Part shown: positions 18,844 through 26,321 of the stretch, piece by piece
Numbering within the stretch: position 1 is the first letter of the stretch
Layout of the letters: each line of letters starts with the position of its first letter
Translations under genes and position numbers: made by a program
Assembly (NCBI RefSeq): GCF_003121925.1
Contig: NZ_QEWR01000002.1
Location: forward strand, 248,001 to 312,000
DNA: 64,000 bases
Reading direction: 5' to 3'
Source: Ignatzschineria indica
Lineage (GTDB): Bacteria > Pseudomonadota > Gammaproteobacteria > Cardiobacteriales > Wohlfahrtiimonadaceae
Notes under the pieces: generated by a model
Database searches by the model: none
What the model saw: the letters and a program-made list of their open reading frames with translations, nothing else
Told to the model about the DNA's origin: nothing

Positions 18844-18911
18844 ACTATACCCCTATAGTTAACAAGCTGTATAGACAACTATACACTATAATCCTGTATA
18901 TACAACTTGTA
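18844..18911. promoter_or_regulatory. Cluster of palindromic operator-like sites before the copper genes
   Basis: Three palindromes lie in 68 bases: ACTATACCCCTATAGT (18844-18859), TGTATAGACAACTATACA (18868-18885, 7-bp arms) and TGTATATACA (18895-18904), overlapping TACAACTTGTA (18901-18911). The first two share a CTATA/TATAG half-site and a 4-base spacer. The TACA/TGTA words recall BlaI/CopY boxes. They sit about 100 bases before the His/Met-rich membrane protein gene. The binding protein is not known; the CopY-like repressor nearby is the first guess. Confidence 0.5.
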
Positions 18912-19011
18912 AAATATAGAAGCAAAAAATAATAAGGACATAAAAGAGAATATTAATAGAAGTGATTGATCCCTAAAAGATCGATCAAAAAAGTAGAAAT
19001 AGGGGACAGAA

Positions 19012-19881
19012 ATGATTGATATTACGTTGCTTGCAGCGGTGTTTTTGGTAGGGCTTAATGGTTCGCTACATTGTGTGGGGATGTGTGGGCCGATTGTCGG
19101 TATTTTAGGGATGAATACCGATGCGAATACTCATAGTAAGCGTATTGGAACAGCCATTTGTTATAACTTAGGACGAATTTCCACCTATGTGATCTTAGGA
19201 TTTGTTGCGATGCTTCTCTCTGTTGCGATGCAAGATCTCAAGCCATTACAGATTGTGATTCGTTACTTTTCAGGAATGATTATGCTCTTTGTGGCGTTAC
19301 AGTTGATCGGCTTTCCACAATATCTCGCCTTTATTGAGAAACCGCTCAATAAGCTTTCTCGCCCGATCTCTCAGTTAACGCGCAAATTCTTTCCCATTAA
19401 GACCTTAAAAGGGGCCTATGTTGCCGGACTTGCTTGGGGGCTACTCCCTTGTGGCATGGTCTATATGGCATTTGCGATGAGCTTAGGAGTGGAGAATGTT
19501 TTAGCAGCACCATTAGTGATGCTCTTTTTTGGATTAGGAACGTTACCGATGATGTTGACCTTAAGTGTCTCTGGAAACTTCTTTGGGAGCTTCTTTAGCT
19601 CTCCAAAAGCACGCAAGATTTCCGGATTATTGGTGTTAGCGATGACCATCTTCTACATGGGATCGATGTTGATGAGCGATCTTGGGATCGGCGGTGGTCA
19701 TGATCATCATGGACATGGCATGGATCATTCAGCGATGGACCATTCACAGATGGATCATGATGCGATGGGGCATGGGGCAATGGATCACTCGCAGATGGAC
19801 CATGGTGCGATGGGGCATGGAACAATGGACCACTCAGAGATGGATCATTCAGAGATCGATCATAGCACGATGCATCATTAA
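19012..19881 (+). CDS. UreH/DsbD_2-like membrane protein with His/Met-rich copper-type tail
   Basis: A 289-residue inner-membrane protein of the sulfite-exporter/UreH-like (DsbD_2) type with about six helices. The first helix carries LHCVGMCGPIVG, the Cys-x3-Cys motif of this family, and the middle has GLLPCGMVYMAF. Members of this family sit near cbb3 oxidase and copper genes. From about residue 225 to the end the protein is a tandem MDHSxMDH repeat with dozens of His, Met and Asp and almost nothing else, which suggests a Cu(I)/Cu(II) sponge. It is followed by the copper-receptor and tonB genes in the same direction. The role in copper uptake or delivery is inferred. Confidence 0.75.
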   Translation: MIDITLLAAVFLVGLNGSLHCVGMCGPIVGILGMNTDANTHSKRIGTAICYNLGRISTYVILGFVAMLLSVAMQDLKPLQIVIRYFSGMIMLFVALQLIGFPQYLAFIEKPLNKLSRPISQLTRKFFPIKTLKGAYVAGLAWGLLPCGMVYMAFAMSLGVENVLAAPLVMLFFGLGTLPMMLTLSVSGNFFGSFFSSPKARKISGLLVLAMTIFYMGSMLMSDLGIGGGHDHHGHGMDHSAMDHSQMDHDAMGHGAMDHSQMDHGAMGHGTMDHSEMDHSEIDHSTMHH

Positions 19882-19893
19882 AAAATTTTTCGG

Positions 19894-19965
19894 CTTAGGA
19901 CTCCTCAAATTAAGAACGCTCAAATTAAGAATTCTTAAATTAGGAGAACTCAAATCCTTAAGCCT
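19894..19965. repeat. Degenerate tandem repeat (CTCAAATTAAGAA unit)
   Basis: About four imperfect 13-16-base copies of CTCAAATTAAGAA lie in the gap between the His/Met-rich protein gene and the copper receptor gene. Confidence 0.65.
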
Positions 19966-20029
19966 TTTATTAACTTAACCTCCATCGATCATTGAAATGG
20001 AGAAAAGTATGTCAGTTGAAGGAAGCTCA

Positions 20030-22036
20030 ATGAAACAGAAGAGATTGTGTCTCGCACTCTTTGCGATTCTTATCCCCCCATTGTTTGCCGATGAAGTGAA
20101 TCATCTACCGCAAGAGGTTGCTCTAGAGGAGAGATTAACGGCATTAGATGATATTCAGGTGATTGCTAAGATCTCTGATCAGCCAAATATTCAATATATC
20201 AATCCCAAAGAGGCGATACAGCCGGCACCGGTGCAAGATGGTACAGAGCTATTGCGCTTAATCCCTAATATGAGTGTTGCTCGTAAAGGGGGCGGCGGCG
20301 GTGAGCCGATCTTCCGTGGATTGGGCGGATCTCGTCTACGTATTTTGAGTAATGATCATCAAATTCTAGGTGGATGTGGCGGACGAATGGATCCCCCAAC
20401 CGCTTATATCTATCCTGAATCATATGATGAAGTGATCTTTATTAAAGGGCCACAAACAGTAAAATATGGCCCGGGAAATATTGCCGGAGTTGCTCGTTTT
20501 ATCCGTAATGATCTTCGTTTTGATCAACCGACAGCTAAATTGAGCGGTTCCCTTTTAGGAGGTTCCTTTGATCGAATTGAATCCTATGTTGATGGGATCA
20601 TCGGTAATGAGTGGGGCTGGATTCATGCCAATGCGACCTATAATCGCTCACATGATTATAAGGATGGTGCCGGCGATAAGATCCATTCTAAATATAAACG
20701 GGATAGTCAAACGATAGAAGCGGGCTTAACCCCCACCGAGAATACCTTGATTGAAATAGGTTATGATCGTAGCCGTGGCCATACCTACTATGCAGATCGC
20801 ATGATGGATGGTATCAAGTTTGATCGTGATAGCTGGCGCTTTAGAGTGAAACAGGAGAATATTACCGATTGGTTACGCACGCTCCAATTTGAGTATAGCC
20901 ATAATAAGATTGATCATGTGATGGATAATTACACTTACCGAATTTCACCAAAGATGTTTGCGGTAAGTAATCCTGCACGGACAACGCAATCGGCAAAGCT
21001 CTTTGCAGAACTCTCTTTAGGAGATCATGAGACAACAGTGGGGATCGATTGGCTCGATGATCGCCATAAGTTACGAATGACCGGTATGAAACCCAATTTA
21101 GCAGCTGCCGCTAACTACCATAAGATGCCTTATCAAGCGAATCAAAAATTTAAGAATTGGGGCATCTTTATTGAAGATGAGTGGTTCCTCAATGATTCAC
21201 AGAAATTGGTGATGGGATATCGTCATGATCGTTATGATGCAAAATATAATCCCGATTTTGGCAAAGGAAGTAAAATTGCACCCCAATTTCATTCGAAACG
21301 TTACAATCTCGATTCTGCATTTCTCCGTTATGAGCATCGTTTAGGTGATTGGTTACTACATGCCGGTTACGGTATGGCGCAACGTGCGCCCGATTTCTGG
21401 GAGAGAAGTAAAGATAATGGTGAACGTCTTAAGAAAGAGACTAATCATGAGATCGATCTAGGGGTTATCTTCCAAAATGAGACATTAGCCTTCTCAACAA
21501 CACTCTTTGCGAGCAAAATGAAGGATTATATCTTGATCCAAGAAAAAGCAGCTCGTAATATCGATGCTGACCGTTACGGCATTGAAGCGCAAGTGCAATG
21601 GAATATGAGCCAAAATTGGCGCCTTAGCAGTAGCATTGCTTACACTTATGGAAAGAATAAAACCGATAATCGCCCATTAGCACAAGTTCCCCCTTTAGAG
21701 TGGAATAGCTCCCTTCAGTGGCATGATGAGCAATTTAGTGCCGGGATTGTTTGGCGAGTGGTGAATTCGCAACATCGTTATGCAAAAGGGCAAGGGAATA
21801 TTTTTGGTACCGATATCGGTCGTGGTGCCGGCTATGGCACGGTTGCGCTTAATGCTTCATGGAAGGTACGCAATGAGATGACCATTATGGCGGGCGTTGA
21901 TAATCTCTTTAATAAAAATTATGCCGAATTTATCAGTCGTGGAACGCATGATATTGCAGGTTATAACGTTCAGAATAAAACTCGTATTAATGAGCCGGGA
22001 AGAAGCCTTTGGGTCAGGATGAATATTGATCTTTAG
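20030..22036 (+). CDS. TonB-dependent copper receptor, OprC/NosA type
   Basis: A 668-residue outer-membrane receptor. ATG 20030 is preferred over 19997 because AAGGAAG precedes it and a clean signal peptide begins there (MKQKRLCLALFAILIPPLFA, cleavage before DEV). A TonB-box-like DDIQVIA follows, then the plug (LLRLIPNMSV, FRGLGGSRLRIL), then a barrel ending in Leu. The plug contains GGCGGRMDPPTAYIYPE. In OprC, the Cys and Met of the corresponding CxxxM bind copper; here they are Cys116 and Met120. KGPQTVKYGPGN follows, as in the TonB-copper subfamily. The flanking His/Met-rich protein and a TonB gene support copper import. Confidence 0.9.
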   Translation: MKQKRLCLALFAILIPPLFADEVNHLPQEVALEERLTALDDIQVIAKISDQPNIQYINPKEAIQPAPVQDGTELLRLIPNMSVARKGGGGGEPIFRGLGGSRLRILSNDHQILGGCGGRMDPPTAYIYPESYDEVIFIKGPQTVKYGPGNIAGVARFIRNDLRFDQPTAKLSGSLLGGSFDRIESYVDGIIGNEWGWIHANATYNRSHDYKDGAGDKIHSKYKRDSQTIEAGLTPTENTLIEIGYDRSRGHTYYADRMMDGIKFDRDSWRFRVKQENITDWLRTLQFEYSHNKIDHVMDNYTYRISPKMFAVSNPARTTQSAKLFAELSLGDHETTVGIDWLDDRHKLRMTGMKPNLAAAANYHKMPYQANQKFKNWGIFIEDEWFLNDSQKLVMGYRHDRYDAKYNPDFGKGSKIAPQFHSKRYNLDSAFLRYEHRLGDWLLHAGYGMAQRAPDFWERSKDNGERLKKETNHEIDLGVIFQNETLAFSTTLFASKMKDYILIQEKAARNIDADRYGIEAQVQWNMSQNWRLSSSIAYTYGKNKTDNRPLAQVPPLEWNSSLQWHDEQFSAGIVWRVVNSQHRYAKGQGNIFGTDIGRGAGYGTVALNASWKVRNEMTIMAGVDNLFNKNYAEFISRGTHDIAGYNVQNKTRINEPGRSLWVRMNIDL

Positions 22037-22105
22037 ATAGTCATCTTAATTCTCTATTGGATGGGTATTTTGGGATATCTATTCTGAAGTGGTATTAAAA
22101 ATAAT

Positions 22106-22909
22106 ATGTTTAAATTCTCTAATATTGTGATCTTTGCCGGAGTGTTACTCTTTCACTACGCGATTTTGCAACGACTCTTGATCGCTCCCCCTGATCAGAT
22201 CGTTAAGCAGGATCTAGCAGCGGCAGGCACAATATTAGAGATCTCTTTAATTCCTGAGATGCGGATGGAGAGTGCCTCCGTAAACTTACCATCAAGTACA
22301 ACATCGGTTGTAGAGCAAGAAGAGAGTGAGAAAGCGCTCGAAAGCTTTGAGCCGGAGAAAGCAGTTGAATCTATAATAGCAGTTGATCAGCCAGCCGAAG
22401 AGAGTATTGAAAAAAGGGTGCAGGAGCCATTAACAGCACCTACTCAAAATCTCAATGAGAGTAAGCCGAAGAAGAGTGAGCCTAAACAGAGTGCGCTAAA
22501 GCTTGAAAAAAAGCCGGTGAAAAAGGAAGAGAGGAGAGAAGAGAAAAAGCAGGGTAATAATCCAAAAGCGAACCGTAGCAATAATCGTAATCCCGGTGGG
22601 AGCGATCTTAGAAATCAAGCCTTTGTGCCGCCATCGCATCAGGGAGCGGCACTAGGCAATCGTAAACCGCGCTATCCAGAGCTTTCGCTCCGGCGCCGAG
22701 AAGAGGGGCAAGTCACTTTAGTGGCAACAGTACTCCCTTCAGGACGAGCGAAGAGTGTTAAAGTGCATAAAAGTAGTGGTTACCCACGTCTAGATGAAGC
22801 TGCCCTAAAAGCGGCGAAAGAGTATCGCTATCAGCCGGCACAAAAAGAGGGCAAAGCGATTGAGTATGATTATCTCTTTACCGTAACTTTTAAGATTGAA
22901 AAACGATAG
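22106..22909 (+). CDS. tonB: TonB energy-transducing protein
   Basis: A 267-residue protein that couples the proton motive force to outer-membrane receptors. It has one N-terminal membrane anchor (about residues 5-25), then a long periplasmic linker very rich in Glu, Lys, Pro and Ser (about 55-175). The TonB C-terminal domain (about 185-267) has PRYPELSLRRREEGQVTL, SSGYPRLDEAALKAA and a final beta strand. exbB and exbD are not present, so it must use partners encoded elsewhere. It is 69 bases behind the copper receptor gene and is probably its dedicated TonB. The Shine-Dalgarno sequence is weak. A good terminator follows. Confidence 0.9.
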   Translation: MFKFSNIVIFAGVLLFHYAILQRLLIAPPDQIVKQDLAAAGTILEISLIPEMRMESASVNLPSSTTSVVEQEESEKALESFEPEKAVESIIAVDQPAEESIEKRVQEPLTAPTQNLNESKPKKSEPKQSALKLEKKPVKKEERREEKKQGNNPKANRSNNRNPGGSDLRNQAFVPPSHQGAALGNRKPRYPELSLRRREEGQVTLVATVLPSGRAKSVKVHKSSGYPRLDEAALKAAKEYRYQPAQKEGKAIEYDYLFTVTFKIEKR

Positions 22910-23025
22910 GTCGATTAACGACAGATCAAGAAGCGATTTAATCATCGAGCGTAGAGATCTAGGCTCTCGATGAGTAACGATCCCCTAGTAATATTGATAG
23001 ATTAATAATGCATCCTATCAATTAT

Positions 23026-23066
23026 AAAAGCCGACATGATGATAACGATCATGCCGGCTTTTCTTT
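23026..23066 (+). terminator. Terminator of the copper locus, built from GCCGGC words
   Basis: AAAAGCCGACATGAT (23026-23040) pairs with ATCATGCCGGCTTTT (23048-23062), with one A-C mismatch and a 7-base loop, then T-rich sequence. The rest of the 303-base gap to the APC gene is unremarkable. Confidence 0.85.
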
Positions 23067-23212
23067 ATTCTCTTTTCTCTGATCTCTCTATGGAGCTCTT
23101 GAGCTGATCCTTTAACGGGGCTCTATTGATATAGGATAATCGATAGAGCCATCAATATTTTAAGGATCAGGCTTCAATCATCAATCCAATCATCCAATCA
23201 CCCATTTAGCGA

Positions 23213-24700
23213 TTAATGCTTAAAGAGCATCAGAAATAGTGCCGTTACGGCAACGGCATCTAAAATGAGAAGCAGGATAAGATAGAGGAGTTCATCTCGT
23301 CTAAAGAGTCGCTCTTTTTCCTTTTGAGCCTCGGTTGTTTCAATTGTCCCATTTTGTGTTGTACGACTCTCCTTTTTCGCCCAGATATAGAGCGGGACAC
23401 CGAGCGTTAATAGTAATGGAATGACAGCAACATAGAGCGGATTACTCGCATAGAGCATAAAGGCACAGAAGAGAAAGCCGACCAAACCACTCATAAGCGC
23501 TAAGATTCTCCGCTTCTTAATCACCTCATTATCCCCTTTTAGGGCATATTTAAAGAGGAAGAGTGTGGTTGCAAGATATGCCGGAATCACCATCACCGAG
23601 GTAATATCAACCATTGTGTTCCAAGCATTTTTGGAGAAGTAGACCAAAATCATCGCAATCTGCATAATGGCACTACTAATCAAGAGGGAGTATTTCGCTG
23701 CGCCGCGACCATTTTTAATGGAGAGGAATTTAGGGAAGGTTCCATTTTCAGAAGCAGCCATCGGGATCTCAGCACAGAGCATGGTCCAAGCGAGCCATCC
23801 TGTCATCACCGAGATAATTACGCCGATACTCATAATCATCGAACCGGCCTCACCAATAACGAGCTTTAAAACCTCTGCCGTAGAGGGTGTTGCCATCTTC
23901 GCTAAAGTATCTTGACTCGCCACACTATAGGGCAAAATAGAGAGCGCAATATAGATAAAGAGACTTAAGAAGAAGCCGATCAAAGTGGCTTTTCCTACAT
24001 CTTTGGGATTTTTCGCATTCCCAGAGAGGACAACGGCACCCTCAACCCCTACAAAGACCCATAAAGTTACCATTAAGGGATTAGTGATCTGTCTCCCCGG
24101 TGAGCCAAGCTCGCTCATTGTATGGGGATCATTCCCCCAGAAGTTATGTGTCAAATTACTATAATCGAGCATAACGCCCACAACGATAATAAAGATTAGA
24201 AGGGGAATGGTCTTGCCGATCGTCCCGATAAAGTTGATAAAGCCGGCAACTTTTACCCCGCGACTAACGAGTAGATTATAGCCCCAGATCAGAATCGAGC
24301 CACAGATGATGGAAGTTAGATTATTACCATTAGTAAAGACGCCCGGGAAGAAGGTATTGAGCGCATCCATTAAGATCACGGCAAAAGCAACGTTACCAAA
24401 GATCGTCATCAGCCAGTAACCCCAAGCGACTAAAAAGCCGGCAAAGGGATTAAAGCCCTCATGAGCATACATATAGATTCCCGCCTTTAGATCTGGACGC
24501 GCATTTGCCAAGATACTAAAAGAGTTTGCGATAAAGAAGAGACCAATACCCGTAATGATCCAAGCGATAATCGCCGGACCGGGTGCTGAATATTGTGCGA
24601 TATTTTGGGGCAGACTATAGACGCCACCACCAATCATCGAGCTCATAACAATTGCAATCAGGGCAATTAAGCCCAACTTACCACCTTTTGATTGACCCAT
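23213..24700 (-). CDS. APC-family basic amino acid/polyamine antiporter (second copy)
   Basis: A 495-residue inner-membrane transporter with about twelve to thirteen helices. It belongs to the APC superfamily, basic amino acid/polyamine antiporter group (ArcD/AdiC/CadB-like). The helix 1 motif MIGGGVYSLPQNIAQYSAPG and the helix 6 region WVFVGVEGAVVLSGNAKNP (conserved GVEGA) are clear. It is a close paralogue of the gene upstream; both start with KLGxxALIAIVxxSMxGGGVYSLP-type sequence. It lies last in a probable operon behind a basic amino acid decarboxylase, so substrate/product exchange is likely. The substrate cannot be fixed from sequence alone. Confidence 0.85.
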   Translation of the reverse strand: MGQSKGGKLGLIALIAIVMSSMIGGGVYSLPQNIAQYSAPGPAIIAWIITGIGLFFIANSFSILANARPDLKAGIYMYAHEGFNPFAGFLVAWGYWLMTIFGNVAFAVILMDALNTFFPGVFTNGNNLTSIICGSILIWGYNLLVSRGVKVAGFINFIGTIGKTIPLLIFIIVVGVMLDYSNLTHNFWGNDPHTMSELGSPGRQITNPLMVTLWVFVGVEGAVVLSGNAKNPKDVGKATLIGFFLSLFIYIALSILPYSVASQDTLAKMATPSTAEVLKLVIGEAGSMIMSIGVIISVMTGWLAWTMLCAEIPMAASENGTFPKFLSIKNGRGAAKYSLLISSAIMQIAMILVYFSKNAWNTMVDITSVMVIPAYLATTLFLFKYALKGDNEVIKKRRILALMSGLVGFLFCAFMLYASNPLYVAVIPLLLTLGVPLYIWAKKESRTTQNGTIETTEAQKEKERLFRRDELLYLILLLILDAVAVTALFLMLFKH

Positions 24701-24769
24701 TATTGATGAATCCTCATTTTCTGAAATTGAATAATAAAGTTTACCGATTAAACAAACAGATTAGATTCT

Positions 24770-24832
24770 CTCGTAGCGTCATCTGCGTTCGATCTGTTAA
24801 ATAGATTAAAAGAGCGAGTCAAGCGCTACGAG
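24770..24832. repeat. Inverted repeat between the two APC genes
   Basis: CTCGTAGCG (24770-24778) and CGCTACGAG (24824-24832) are perfect 9-bp arms 45 bases apart, in the 139-base gap between the paralogous transporters. It could form an RNA hairpin that sets differential expression; there is no T run on the transcribed strand. Confidence 0.55.
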
Positions 24833-24839
24833 ATCATTA

Positions 24840-26309
24840 TTACAGTTTTACCCAACCTCCCCAGACGGAGATTATGCCGGCAATCGCTAATAGCAGAAGG
24901 ATCAGAAGATAGAGCACTTCCACTTTTTGAAAGATCGGCGCACCATCTCTCTTCTCCCAGCGAGACCAGATAAATACCGGAATTCCCAATGCTAAGAGGA
25001 CGGGAACCATTACCACATATTGAATACCGCCGGCATAGAACATAAAAAGGCCAAAGAGAAAACCGATCAAACCACTTAAATAGGCAAGCGTTTTACCTTT
25101 TTTCGCATACTTCTCATACTCTTTTTGCGTGCAGAGCTTAAAGAGGAAGAGCGTAGTCCCAAGATAGGCCGGCAACATAATAAGGCTTGAGATACTGAGC
25201 ATTGTTTGCCACGCATTATTGGAGAAATAGACCAATAACATCGCCGCCTGCATAATGATGCTACTGACGAGCAGTGAGAATGATGGGGTCTGATTCTTAT
25301 TTTGCTTGGCAAAGAGCGAAGGGAAGGTTCCATTTTGTGCCGCTGCCATCGGGACTTCTGCACAGAGGAGTGTCCAAGAGAGCCAGCCGACAAGAACGGA
25401 GATCATCAGCCCAATATTCATCAACCATTGCCCCCAATTGCCAACAGCTTTACCCAATACGCCGGCAGTGGAAGGATTGGGAACTTCTGCAATCTCATGT
25501 TGCGCCATAAAACCAAAGGGAAGGATCGAGAGCAGAATATAGATCGTTAATACTACTAAAAAGCCGATTAAAGTAGCTTTCCCGACATCGGCAGGATTTT
25601 TCGCTCGGCCTGAGAGAACCACAGCCCCTTCAACACCGATAAAGCACCATAAGGCCACTAACATTGGTGACATAATCTGCTTAGGAATAGAGCCAAGATC
25701 CTCACTAGGTGCCGGCGCACTATGACCCCAGAAGTTCTCCGTAAAATGGCTGAACTTAAAGAAGAAGAGCATAATAATGATAAAGAGCGTTAAGGGGATA
25801 AGGTTACTCATCGTCCCGACCATATTGATAAAGCTCGCTGTCTTGATACCACGAAGAACTAAGAAGTAGTAGAGCCAGATCAAAATGGAGCCGAAGATAA
25901 TGGAGTTGAGGTTATTCCCCCCGGTAAATTTCCCCGGGAAGATATAGTTCATTGCATCCATCAAGATAACGGCAAACGCGACATTCCCAAAAGCGGTCAT
26001 GAGCCAGTAGCCCCAAGCGACGACAAAGCCGATAAAGGGGCCGAAACCTTCACGTGCATACATATAGACACCCGATTTTAGATCGGGGCGAATATCGGAG
26101 AGAATACGGAAGGAGTTAGCGATAAAGTAGACGCCAAAGCCGGCAATCAGCCAAGCGATAATAATGGGGCCTACAGCGGAGTGGAGCGAGGTGTTTTGGG
26201 GCAAACTGTAGACCCCACCACCGAGCATCGATCCGACCACAATCGCGATAAGGGCAAAGAAGCCAAGTTTAGAAGCAGGCTTCGGTGCTTCTGCTGCATG
26301 CTTTTTCAT
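24840..26309 (-). CDS. APC-family basic amino acid/polyamine antiporter (first copy)
   Basis: A 489-residue transporter paralogous to the next gene downstream, with the same motifs: MLGGGVYSLPQNTSLHSAVG in helix 1 and WCFIGVEGAVVLSGRAKNP in helix 6. Twelve or more hydrophobic helices are visible, with an extended C-terminal pair of helices. AAAGGAG precedes the ATG, which lies 12 bases after the decarboxylase stop, so the two are surely co-transcribed. By analogy with AdiA/AdiC and CadA/CadB it probably imports the amino acid and exports the amine made by the decarboxylase. That exchange consumes cytoplasmic protons and gives acid resistance. Substrate identity is inferred. Confidence 0.87.
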   Translation of the reverse strand: MKKHAAEAPKPASKLGFFALIAIVVGSMLGGGVYSLPQNTSLHSAVGPIIIAWLIAGFGVYFIANSFRILSDIRPDLKSGVYMYAREGFGPFIGFVVAWGYWLMTAFGNVAFAVILMDAMNYIFPGKFTGGNNLNSIIFGSILIWLYYFLVLRGIKTASFINMVGTMSNLIPLTLFIIIMLFFFKFSHFTENFWGHSAPAPSEDLGSIPKQIMSPMLVALWCFIGVEGAVVLSGRAKNPADVGKATLIGFLVVLTIYILLSILPFGFMAQHEIAEVPNPSTAGVLGKAVGNWGQWLMNIGLMISVLVGWLSWTLLCAEVPMAAAQNGTFPSLFAKQNKNQTPSFSLLVSSIIMQAAMLLVYFSNNAWQTMLSISSLIMLPAYLGTTLFLFKLCTQKEYEKYAKKGKTLAYLSGLIGFLFGLFMFYAGGIQYVVMVPVLLALGIPVFIWSRWEKRDGAPIFQKVEVLYLLILLLLAIAGIISVWGGWVKL

Positions 26310-26321
26310 GATTAATCTCCT

